Part shown: piece after piece, positions 19,618-27,664 of the stretch | Layout of the letters: every line of letters begins with the position of its first letter | How positions within the stretch are numbered: the stretch's first letter is position 1 | Assembly (NCBI RefSeq): GCF_014643835.1 | Contig: NZ_BMKD01000002.1 | Coordinates: forward strand, 910,012-974,011 | DNA from: Mucilaginibacter rubeus | GTDB lineage: Bacteria > Bacteroidota > Bacteroidia > Sphingobacteriales > Sphingobacteriaceae | Reading direction: 5' to 3' | Length of the DNA stretch: 64,000 nucleotides | Notes under the pieces: generated by a model | The model's input: only the letters and a program-made list of their open reading frames with translations | Databases searched by the model: none | What the model was told of the DNA's origin: nothing | Made by a program: the position numbers and the translations under genes

Positions 19618-20205
19618 TTAAAACCAACGCCCGCATAACATAATGGCGGCTATGCAAACAAAATCGCCCAGCGTTTTACGTAAGCGGTTCAGGGCTACAG
19701 TCAGTTGGTTCTCGACTGTTTTTGGCGCGATACCCAGCCGTTCGGCAATTTCTTTGGTTGATAAGTGTTCTTTGCGGCTCATAATAAAAATCTGGCGGCA
19801 TTTTTCAGGTAACTCAGCAATACCTTGTTCCAGCAAACGGTTAATTTCTTTTTCAGACAGGAGCTCCTCGCCGCCGTTATTGCTAAAAAGCTCCTCCAGC
19901 CTGTTAAAAAGATCGGCTCTTATTTTACCCGAACGGATAACATTAAACACCTGGTAACGAACAGATGTATATAAATAGGCATTTAACGAAGTGAGTTTAA
20001 GATTGGCCCGTTTCATCCACAGGTTTACCAATACTTCCTGGGTTACATCTTCAGCTACCTGGCGATCTCTGATGATGTTATATGCTGAAAGATAAAGCTT
20101 TGACCAATATTTATTATAAATACGTTCAAACGCCCCAAGGTCATTTTCCCTGATCAATGCTATAAGATCCTCATCCGTCATCAGCTGAATTTCCAGGCTA
20201 TTCAT
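19618..20205 (-). CDS. ECF-type RNA polymerase sigma factor
   Basis: The 195-aa protein has sigma region 2 (YNIIRDRQVAEDVTQEVLVN) and region 4 with a helix-turn-helix (LSTKEIAERLGIAPKTVENQ, about residues 148-167), as in the Bacteroidota-expanded ECF family. The FecR gene follows 158 bp downstream, and then the STN-SusC gene. It should direct transcription of the sus chain once released by FecR. Its target promoter motif is not evident by eye. The region upstream (20206-20431) is AT-rich and shows no further gene. Confidence 0.95.
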   Translation of the reverse strand: MNSLEIQLMTDEDLIALIRENDLGAFERIYNKYWSKLYLSAYNIIRDRQVAEDVTQEVLVNLWMKRANLKLTSLNAYLYTSVRYQVFNVIRSGKIRADLFNRLEELFSNNGGEELLSEKEINRLLEQGIAELPEKCRQIFIMSRKEHLSTKEIAERLGIAPKTVENQLTVALNRLRKTLGDFVCIAAIMLCGRWF

Positions 20206-20431
20206 TCTGCATTATAAAATTTATAATTGGCATCGTCCAAAGAATGTACTTATTATCGATTATTGGTTTTAACTTTTTAAAATTAAAAAAGCTATTCCTC
20301 AGGGGCTTGGTGTAAGCCATTTATGTTAAGCTTTTCAAAATAATCAGAAGTTATAAATAAAGTCAAAAAAAAACTGAAAATGAAAGCGGGCAAACAATAA
20401 ATATAAATAATTAAAACGTTTTTTTTGTGAT

Positions 20432-22180
20432 TTATAAGCTATTCAGTCGTTCCTGCGCGGCCTGAAGTGTTTCGGCGGCAGTCTTATTTTTCAACTCGCC
20501 TATGTCAAAACCTTCCAATATATTTTTTAGCTGAAGCAATTTATCCTGCTGTTTATTTTTTATAAACCCTTCCTTTAAAATATTAATTTTTTCAAAATCC
20601 TGGATGCCCTCGATCAATCGTTCCAGGCGAACAGAGGACCGTGGACCGGGATAAACGAGGTAAGCATCGCCCGATGACCATGCCCCAAATCGTGTATCAC
20701 GTAAAGGATCTTTGGTCCAGCAATTGTAAGCCCATCTCAAATACCCGTCATATCCTTTGTAAGCGGCATGCCATGCCAGCCAAACCGACTCGGCCGGGGC
20801 CGAAAAACTGAATGTATTGGGATATCCTTCTGTGCAGCAGGTATAATAGGTGGTATTTAGACCCGATTCCCTGCGCAAACGAATTGTTGCCTCATCCATT
20901 AACTGATTTGACGCCACACTATAATCAAACAAATCTCTTTCAATTTCTGGATGATAATTGCCTGCTAACGAAATCTTAAAATTTTTATCAGCGCTTTTTA
21001 TTAACGCAATAGCTTTTTGCATATCGGCCATGGATCTTTCGTCCATAGCTATAGTGGTTTTATTAAACCATCCTTTTTCTTTAAGATGGCGGGCAAAATC
21101 CATCAGCATTGGGCGCCAATGTGCCTCGTATTCTGCCGAGCCGGGTTTAGCCACGATCATCGTTTCTTTTCTCAGGGCTTCGTCATAGTAGTAAAACTTT
21201 AGATTCCAGGGAATCATACTATAGCAGTTGATTAACTTATTAATCCCCAATGACATCATAAAAGACACCCACTTATCAAATATTGAATAATCATATCTCC
21301 ATGAGCCATTCTTATTTTTTGTCCATTTTATCATCGATCCGTAAGTATCATAGGTTTGGCTATTCCACGGATCATGAATAAGTGTAGTTGTAATTACTTT
21401 CTGCCCGGTATTTGCCAGCATTTTCATGTAAGGGCGCATTACATAAAAATGTTGCTTTGACCATGGCTTTACACCATATACCCGGGCCACCGAATAGGGA
21501 TTTTGCCACAAGTCAAGGTGAAATTTCCAGTGCTCCGGTGCAGGCAAGGTATGATTAAGCACTTGTATAGCGTAATGTAAAATTAAAGGCGGTGCATTTT
21601 TCCCTTCAATTACCTTCACATTCCCTCTGTAAAGGCCTTCAACAGCAGTAGCCGGTACACTCACACTTAACCAAACCGGCCGGGTTGTATTTTTACCCGC
21701 CGGAAGCATTTTTACAGGGTCAATAACATCCTCAACAAGGCTGGAATCATGGCCGGGCAATATACCACAGCCACCGCCTTCTTTGTTTAACCCATCGGCC
21801 ATCACATAACGTACAAAACTCACGTTTATATTTTTTTCGGGGATTTCATGCCCTTTACCATCTTTAAGTTTACTCCATATAAAGCTTAGTTGTTTCAGGT
21901 TCCGGGTTGTCCATATCAGGAATTGAGTATGCACTTTTTCTCCTTTCCACGCTTTGGTTTTCCATTGAGCCTGCAAAGGAGATATGGCAGGAGCATTATG
22001 TTTATCATAACGTATATCGGCGGTAGCAAAACTTACATAAACCCCGGGTTTCAGCGCACTCCAGCCTGCCCGTTTTACAGGTTTGGGATCCGGAAGCTCC
22101 TGGTAAGTTCCATCAACTTTAACCTGTGCCAAAGCCACTGAACTATATAATACCATTATTAATATAAGTTTCATTCTCAT
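20432..22180 (-). CDS. GH123-like glycosidase (DUF4091), putative N-acetyl-beta-galactosaminidase
   Basis: The 582-aa exported protein has a signal peptide to about residue 19 (YSSVALAQ). An N-terminal beta-sandwich (residues about 30-210) precedes a barrel with DLWQNPYSVARVYGVKPWS, KTTIAMDERSM and the C-terminal DAYLVYPGPRSSVRLERLI region. The adjacent Asp-Glu pair D380-E381 matches the Asp-Glu catalytic pair known for GH123, which works by substrate assistance from the 2-acetamido group. GH123 enzymes release beta-linked GalNAc. It sits upstream of the ECF sigma gene on the same strand. The family call is fairly strong; sugar specificity is inferred. Confidence 0.85.
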   Translation of the reverse strand: MRMKLILIMVLYSSVALAQVKVDGTYQELPDPKPVKRAGWSALKPGVYVSFATADIRYDKHNAPAISPLQAQWKTKAWKGEKVHTQFLIWTTRNLKQLSFIWSKLKDGKGHEIPEKNINVSFVRYVMADGLNKEGGGCGILPGHDSSLVEDVIDPVKMLPAGKNTTRPVWLSVSVPATAVEGLYRGNVKVIEGKNAPPLILHYAIQVLNHTLPAPEHWKFHLDLWQNPYSVARVYGVKPWSKQHFYVMRPYMKMLANTGQKVITTTLIHDPWNSQTYDTYGSMIKWTKNKNGSWRYDYSIFDKWVSFMMSLGINKLINCYSMIPWNLKFYYYDEALRKETMIVAKPGSAEYEAHWRPMLMDFARHLKEKGWFNKTTIAMDERSMADMQKAIALIKSADKNFKISLAGNYHPEIERDLFDYSVASNQLMDEATIRLRRESGLNTTYYTCCTEGYPNTFSFSAPAESVWLAWHAAYKGYDGYLRWAYNCWTKDPLRDTRFGAWSSGDAYLVYPGPRSSVRLERLIEGIQDFEKINILKEGFIKNKQQDKLLQLKNILEGFDIGELKNKTAAETLQAAQERLNSL

Positions 22181-22287
22181 AAAATCGTCGTTTTTCCGGG
22201 ATCTACATTATCAATAATAAAAACAAAAAACTCTGTGCTATTACCTTGCAAATAACTTCAAACACATATAAATGCCGCATGGCTATG

Positions 22288-22935
22288 TTAAGCTTCAAGC
22301 TTTATTTCCCCAAAAAACTCCGGGTGGTGAAAGTCGGGGTCGTCGCATTCAATATTATGCCACGTTAAAAAGTGTGGCTCAGGTAGTTCATCTCCACATT
22401 TATAAAAATTAGCATGGCATTGTTGTCCTTTTAATGATGTAAATGAATGATGATAAAACACATCCAACGGTAACATCAGGGTAAGCTCCCAGCTAATATC
22501 GCCATGCCCAATATTTGTTTGCTGTGTTAACCGCACCTGAGACTTTATAAGCCGTATTAGCTTTTCAGGTGATAACTCGCGATTTTCCCTGCCCCTTCCG
22601 AACCCAAGCGAACAAGTGCCGATACAGTTAAACCCAAAATTGTAATACTCCAGCTCGGTACCAAAACCAATGAAAAATTCCACACAGCTATCCTGGTGAA
22701 CAGGTTCATTAGGTTTGTAACAGGAAGCTTTTATCGCTTTTTCTTTTACGTAATATTTCAACATAAAACAATCGGTACTGTAAGCTATTGCAAAATGAAC
22801 ATCGGGTTTGTAATTATAATCGGGCCATGGTACAATTCCAACAAGGTGCTTCTCCTGCTCGTCTAACAAAACAGACATGTGTTCAATAGGGCTGCTTTTG
22901 TCCACATCTTCTAAAAATGCTACTGTAAGTTCCAT
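22288..22935 (-). CDS. CBM9-like carbohydrate-binding protein, cytoplasmic
   Basis: The 215-aa protein has no signal peptide. It shows a CBM9-type beta-sandwich pattern: LKYYVKEKAIKASCYKPNEP, then QDSCVEFFIGFG and WELTLMLPLDVF, then HANFYKCGDELPEPHFLTWH. Its start overlaps the stop of the kinase gene at 22935 (TAATG), so the two are translationally coupled. A cytoplasmic sugar-binding protein tied to a sugar kinase is unusual; it may present or sense the kinase substrate. Its function is not established. Confidence 0.8.
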   Translation of the reverse strand: MELTVAFLEDVDKSSPIEHMSVLLDEQEKHLVGIVPWPDYNYKPDVHFAIAYSTDCFMLKYYVKEKAIKASCYKPNEPVHQDSCVEFFIGFGTELEYYNFGFNCIGTCSLGFGRGRENRELSPEKLIRLIKSQVRLTQQTNIGHGDISWELTLMLPLDVFYHHSFTSLKGQQCHANFYKCGDELPEPHFLTWHNIECDDPDFHHPEFFGEIKLEA

Positions 22936-24062
22936 TATTTAATTTCGGTTGTTATCTGTATGTACTTTTTTGCTGTGTTATGAATTATCTGATCAAAAAC
23001 GTCGTAATTTTTCTCAAGCTTACTAAGCAGCTCGAACTGCGCCCTGGCTCGCTGTAAATTATGTTCGGGAGAGTGGATCTTGTAATAAACATCCCCTTCT
23101 ATATAATCCGTCAGGAAACGCACACCCTGCATATAGGGTATTAATAAAACTCCCATCGAAAGCGATTTAACTTCTGTATCTGACAAAAAGCTACCGGCGT
23201 ATTCAAAATACCCCGCTGCATAAGCTTTAAATAAGGGGATGTTTAGCTCTATTTTAGTAACATCCTGCTCATCCTCGGGCGCGGTATTGATGATAGTGCG
23301 GATGGCATCGCCAAAATCATATGCCACATAGCCTGGCATAACTGTATCCAGGTCAATTACACATTGTTCATGATCATTTATATCAAGCAATATGTTATTG
23401 AATTTGGTATCGTTATGAATAATGCGCAGCGGCAATTTCCCTTCCTTTCCCAAATTCATGATAGTAGCCATCTGATCTGCTCTTTCAATTATAAACGACA
23501 ACTCAGTCAAAACATCCTTAATCCGGTTTTTCGGATCAGCCAATACCGCTTTGTTTAAACGATCAAGCCGCATGGTGATGTTATGAAAGTCTGGTATGGT
23601 TTCGTAAAGTAATCCGCTATCAAGATCTGACAACAGTAACTGGAATTTTCCAAATGCTTTTCCGCCTTCATAAGCTTGCTGTTCGGTTAATACCATGTCA
23701 TAACTCTTGGTATCTTTCAAAAAACAATACATTCTCCAGTAATTACCTGTTTCATCACAAAAAAAACACTGTTTGTCTTTAGCCGAAACTATTGTCAGTA
23801 CTTCTTTGTCGGGGCTTGAACCCGGAATGCCGGTCAATTTTTCTTTTAAATGATCTGTTACTAATTGTACATTTTTCATCAAAGCCGGAACGTTTTCAAA
23901 CACATGATGATTGATTCGCTGAAGCAAATACCCTGGCAAACCCGGGTTTGTATTTTTCAAATGAAATGTATCGTTTATGTGCCCGGACCCATACGGAATA
24001 ATAGCTGCGACATTTCCTTCAATGCAAAAATTAGATACTATTTCAGAGATATTATATGACAT
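22935..24062 (-). CDS. N-acetylhexosamine kinase-like phosphotransferase (NahK-like, APH fold)
   Basis: The 375-aa cytoplasmic protein has an APH/choline-kinase fold. An N-terminal nucleotide loop has PYGSGHINDTF (residues 23-33). The catalytic loop is IIHNDTKFNN with D218. A metal-binding segment follows, CVIDLDTVMPGYVAYDFGDA, with D237 and D239. This combination is characteristic of N-acetylhexosamine 1-kinase, which makes GlcNAc-1-P or GalNAc-1-P. It fits the GH89 and GH123 enzymes, whose products would be these sugars. A TGTGTTCGCACACA operator lies about 90 bp upstream. The CBM9-like gene is coupled downstream. Substrate preference is inferred. Confidence 0.85.
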   Translation of the reverse strand: MSYNISEIVSNFCIEGNVAAIIPYGSGHINDTFHLKNTNPGLPGYLLQRINHHVFENVPALMKNVQLVTDHLKEKLTGIPGSSPDKEVLTIVSAKDKQCFFCDETGNYWRMYCFLKDTKSYDMVLTEQQAYEGGKAFGKFQLLLSDLDSGLLYETIPDFHNITMRLDRLNKAVLADPKNRIKDVLTELSFIIERADQMATIMNLGKEGKLPLRIIHNDTKFNNILLDINDHEQCVIDLDTVMPGYVAYDFGDAIRTIINTAPEDEQDVTKIELNIPLFKAYAAGYFEYAGSFLSDTEVKSLSMGVLLIPYMQGVRFLTDYIEGDVYYKIHSPEHNLQRARAQFELLSKLEKNYDVFDQIIHNTAKKYIQITTEIK

Positions 24063-24152
24063 TTATTTTTCGTTTATACGTTGCGATCAGGAAAATGTTT
24101 ACGAACACATTAAATTAACATAAACACCTTGATACAAATATAATTATATTAG

Positions 24153-24166
24153 TGTGTTCGCACACA
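24153..24166. promoter_or_regulatory. LacI-type operator, copy 1 (kinase unit)
   Basis: TGTGTTCGCACACA is a palindrome with one mismatched pair. It lies 91 bp upstream of the kinase start and matches 13 of 14 positions of the site at 29723. It probably belongs to the regulator at 24530-25615. Confidence 0.7.
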
Positions 24167-24529
24167 TTTTGTTAATTTTTTGTTACTATTTTTTTTGAGG
24201 ACAATGCGCCGGAAAAACCTTCGGATTATATAAATGAAACAGATTAGTCAGCGAGAACTTATCGGCGAATACCACGCTGAGCTGAGCCGCTCTGGTTGTG
24301 TACAAAAATGTTATTAAAAAAGTTTTTTGCGTACAAGGACACTAAGCCGCAAATGGGAAACTTAAAAGCATAGCGCCTTTGTGAGAGATCAAGTAATTTA
24401 TTGTACCGTTTTTCTTTAACCCATAAAAATTGGGCTTTGGCAGAAAAGGATTTGACCAGGGGTTGAACCGGATAACCGAACAATGGCGGATACAGACCTG
24501 TGAATGAAGTATAATTAGCTAAGGAGAGA
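24167..24529. other. intergenic stretch without a convincing gene
   Basis: This 363-bp stretch lies between the operator and the 3' end of the second LacI gene. The minus strand at about 24315-24385 reads gcgctatgcttttaag, then tgcggcttagtgtccttg and a T-run. It resembles degenerate dispersed intergenic sequence seen in many genomes. A 74-codon frame here has no family signature, so no gene is called. Confidence 0.4.
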
Positions 24530-25615
24530 TCAAATATCTAAATAAACGACATCCTCATCATCAACATAATAGTTCACATTTTCTTTTGTAACGATATCAA
24601 GCGGAAGATACTTAATAATTGGCACTTCTTTTTTGAACACCAGGCTGTCGGTTAATTGATAGATACCCCAATAACCTTGTCCCTTAGGGTTTTGATTAAT
24701 CAGGAAACTGATTGTCCCTTTGTTCAGAAAATACAGATTAGGAGGCAATAAATCATATCCTATTATTTTAATATGTTTTATATAGCGCTGTTCCAGGTAC
24801 TTCGCAATTTCATGAGCTTTAGATGTTGTCACGAAAATACTGCCTAAATCAGGGGTGCTGTCAATAACATCCCCCAGTTGTTTCATAAAAACTGCGGCAT
24901 TTGACCTGTTTAACTCAACCCTCAGAATTTTGTACTGATGATCCAGGTTATTTTGAGAAAAATAATTGCGAAATCCCTGCTCCTTTTTTAAAAGGTGAGC
25001 GGCGTTGCTCGTCTCTTCATCAATGTGCGCAATTAAAACAGAGCAGGAATCGGGTTGTCCATAATGAATAAGCTTACCAGCCAAAAAACCACTCTGATAT
25101 GAATCCTGGCCGATATAACTTAAGGGCTCACATTCAGCAATTTGTGTATTAAACAACACAAATGGAATTTCAGCAGCCTTCCATTTCTCGAAAAAAGGTA
25201 GGGTTTCCCTGTAAAATATAGGCGATAAAATTATGCCGTCCGGCTTATCATTGGTTAATTTACTGGCCTTGCTTATAAATGAATCTACATCATATGGATC
25301 AAAGACATATTGTTGTACAATAATGCCATATTGCTTTAAGTCTTTCTCTGCCTTTTCAATACCGGCCTTAGGCGCATACCAATAGGAATCAATTTCATGA
25401 TCAGGTATCAAGGCCGCTATTTGGTATATTTTATTTGATCCCAAAGCCCTTGCCATAAGATTGGGCTCGTAATCCATCTCTTCAATAATTTTGAGCACTT
25501 TCTCTTCTACCTTTTTTGACACCCGCCCGCGTTTATGCAGTACTCTGTCAACCGTACCTGTCGAAACCTTCGCTTTTTCGGCAATGTCTTTAATGCGAAC
25601 AATTTTATTCTTCAT
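24530..25615 (-). CDS. LacI-family transcriptional regulator (second, hexosamine unit)
   Basis: The 361-aa regulator has a LacI helix-turn-helix (RIKDIAEKAKVSTGTVDRVL, residues 7-26) and hinge, then a periplasmic-binding-like sensor domain of the type-4 kind (IAALIPDHEIDSYWYAPKAG). The VSTGTVDRVL recognition helix differs from the VSPSTVSRAL of the other LacI protein, so a different operator is expected. Three similar TGTGTGCGCACACA-type sites lie before the kinase (24153), SGNH (27598) and clan-D glycosidase (29723) units that flank this gene. It is placed between the units it probably controls. The effector is unknown. Confidence 0.93.
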   Translation of the reverse strand: MKNKIVRIKDIAEKAKVSTGTVDRVLHKRGRVSKKVEEKVLKIIEEMDYEPNLMARALGSNKIYQIAALIPDHEIDSYWYAPKAGIEKAEKDLKQYGIIVQQYVFDPYDVDSFISKASKLTNDKPDGIILSPIFYRETLPFFEKWKAAEIPFVLFNTQIAECEPLSYIGQDSYQSGFLAGKLIHYGQPDSCSVLIAHIDEETSNAAHLLKKEQGFRNYFSQNNLDHQYKILRVELNRSNAAVFMKQLGDVIDSTPDLGSIFVTTSKAHEIAKYLEQRYIKHIKIIGYDLLPPNLYFLNKGTISFLINQNPKGQGYWGIYQLTDSLVFKKEVPIIKYLPLDIVTKENVNYYVDDEDVVYLDI

Positions 25616-25775
25616 AATAAACTTTAGCGTAGAAAAGATAGCAAAAGTAATTTAATATAACCCATCTCATCAATATCGACTATCATTTGATAGAAATTAC
25701 TTTTAAAACGATTCCGCTATACTGAACTTATTTCTGCGTTTCACATGTCAAGCGCATTTCATACCCGCATCTTTA

Positions 25776-27545
25776 TTATTTTTTAAGATATGGCACCAAT
25801 GTTACCGCCAGCTTTTGATAACCAACCTCATTGGGGTGCAAGCCATCCCCGAAAAGTGATTCATCGATCTTCCCTTTATGGTTAAGCAATAATTTGCCCG
25901 GATCAATAAAACGGACTTGGGTTTGAGCTGCCAGTTTAGCAATAGCTTTATTAAGCACCTTTATCCGGCTTTCCATTGCCCTCCTGGGCAGCAAACCCGA
26001 TAAAAGAACCTCCGCTGTGGGCTGACGTTCCTTCACAGCCAGCACAAGCATTTTCAACCCTTCTGATATTTCCTGGTCACTGCAGGCAGACAAGTTATTA
26101 GTGCCTATCATAATCATCACTTTGTCCGCCTTAAACCCGTCTATTTCTTCATGGTATACGCGCCATAGCACGTTCTCTACCTGGTCCCAGCCAAAACCAA
26201 AATTTTTCACACCCAGAGGTTCCATATATTTATCCCACGAATCAGCTCCTCTTGCTAAAGGCGCCTTAGGCTCACCACCCCAGTAATTCAGGATCGAATT
26301 ACCAAGAAATACAATCTTTGGCGAACTGGTTTTGATAAGCGTTAATATTTCATTATGCCTGTTTCGCCAGTCATAATACCCATCCCTGCTTTGTACTGCG
26401 GGCCGCGTGGTTGAATAGCGGCCAATTGGTTCATTAATTATAACACGGATTGCTTGCTCATATGCTGCGGCATACTGCTCCATTCCGATATCATTAGGAT
26501 GTAAGCCATCAACTGTTGAGTTGATACCAAACCCGATTTCTTTGCCAGTCAATAAATAAATACCCTTTGTTCCGGCTGCAATCAACTTTGAATAAGCCAG
26601 GTCAAGCACTTTATTAACATGACCATAACCAGCATTTCTACCCGTATCCAATAGTCCGCCCGCGTTCCCCCCGCTGTGTTCAACAAGCAATATCGGCACC
26701 AATGGGTGCTTCTGCTTTAAAGTTTGTATCGCTGCAGATAAACGTGCTTCGATTTCCTGGTCAGAAAAACTTATCATATTAGGCATACAATCAAGCACAT
26801 ATACTTTCGCATCCACCTCTGCCATCAGATCAATAACTGATTTCTCAAGCAATCCGGAGCCAGAAAAACCAAGATTAATCAACGGGCGATCCAGCGCGCG
26901 CTGCAAAATGGAGGTCCATGCTAAACCTGGCCTTGAAGCACAGGCCCCCTGCGCAATGGATGTTCCGTATACAAGCACCGGCTTTTCTTTGGATAAAGGC
27001 ATAAAATTAAATGCACTACCAGGTGGAATGCCTATTTCAAGCCATGATAACGAATTATACAAAGGCAGAAAAAGCCTGTATTCATAACTTCTCCCCGCAA
27101 AATCGGCACTTACCTTAATATTTGAAAACCGGTAAGTAATAGTATCCTTAAACGAGAAACTGCCCGGAGCAAGGCACCATTGGCCATTAGCATCCAATAC
27201 ATAAAGGTCCAATCCGCTTACACCAGTGGCCGGCATATGTGACATGGCAAACTCGCCATTAACCTTATACCGGATAACCAGGTTTTGAGCATCTGTTTTA
27301 AACTTAATGTACAACCCAGCACTGCTATGCGAGATGTTCCACACATTAGGATTAAGGCCCTTTTGAGCACGCGCCGGAAACCTGTCATAACTGCCCGCCG
27401 CTTCTTTTGACCAGGCCTGCCCTTCTATAACCGGAAAATCAGTCTTAACCGGGTCATACCATTTATATGGAGCTAAATTTTGCGAAAAGGATGTCTTATT
27501 GAAAAAGCAAAGGATTAACAATACCACTACGAATACGCGTTTCAT
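25776..27545 (-). CDS. tandem two-domain SGNH/GDSL hydrolase, putative sugar deacetylase
   Basis: The 589-aa exported protein carries two SGNH hydrolase domains. After the signal peptide and an N-terminal beta-rich domain (residues about 25-180), the first catalytic domain has LVYGTSIAQG with S196 and DGLHPND with D346/H349. The second has FLGNSILNYWGG with S417, MIGTNNL, and GDGLHPNEVGY with D567/H570. Both triads look intact. SGNH enzymes in glycan loci are typically acetyl esterases. An operator-like site (27598-27611) lies 53 bp upstream. Two esterase domains in one chain suggest two acetyl positions or two sugars. Specificity is inferred. Confidence 0.88.
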   Translation of the reverse strand: MKRVFVVVLLILCFFNKTSFSQNLAPYKWYDPVKTDFPVIEGQAWSKEAAGSYDRFPARAQKGLNPNVWNISHSSAGLYIKFKTDAQNLVIRYKVNGEFAMSHMPATGVSGLDLYVLDANGQWCLAPGSFSFKDTITYRFSNIKVSADFAGRSYEYRLFLPLYNSLSWLEIGIPPGSAFNFMPLSKEKPVLVYGTSIAQGACASRPGLAWTSILQRALDRPLINLGFSGSGLLEKSVIDLMAEVDAKVYVLDCMPNMISFSDQEIEARLSAAIQTLKQKHPLVPILLVEHSGGNAGGLLDTGRNAGYGHVNKVLDLAYSKLIAAGTKGIYLLTGKEIGFGINSTVDGLHPNDIGMEQYAAAYEQAIRVIINEPIGRYSTTRPAVQSRDGYYDWRNRHNEILTLIKTSSPKIVFLGNSILNYWGGEPKAPLARGADSWDKYMEPLGVKNFGFGWDQVENVLWRVYHEEIDGFKADKVMIMIGTNNLSACSDQEISEGLKMLVLAVKERQPTAEVLLSGLLPRRAMESRIKVLNKAIAKLAAQTQVRFIDPGKLLLNHKGKIDESLFGDGLHPNEVGYQKLAVTLVPYLKK

Positions 27546-27597
27546 TTTTATTTATTTAAAAGCAATGTTGCCATACACACCATCGTGCGGGCCAATG

Positions 27598-27611
27598 CGT
27601 TTGCGCGCACA
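27598..27611. promoter_or_regulatory. LacI-type operator, copy 2 (SGNH unit)
   Basis: CGTTTGCGCGCACA matches the perfect site at 29723 in 11 of 14 positions, with the TTGCGC/GCACA core kept. It lies 53 bp upstream of the SGNH gene. It is the weakest of the three sites. Confidence 0.5.
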
Positions 27612-27664
27612 CTTGTAATATCAATTTATAATTCAAATCAGAAGACAAACAAATGATTAAACCG

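Noticed and set aside
24259-24483. 74-codon frame upstream of the second LacI gene
   Set aside because: It covers degenerate repeat-like sequence, has no start context and no recognisable domain.
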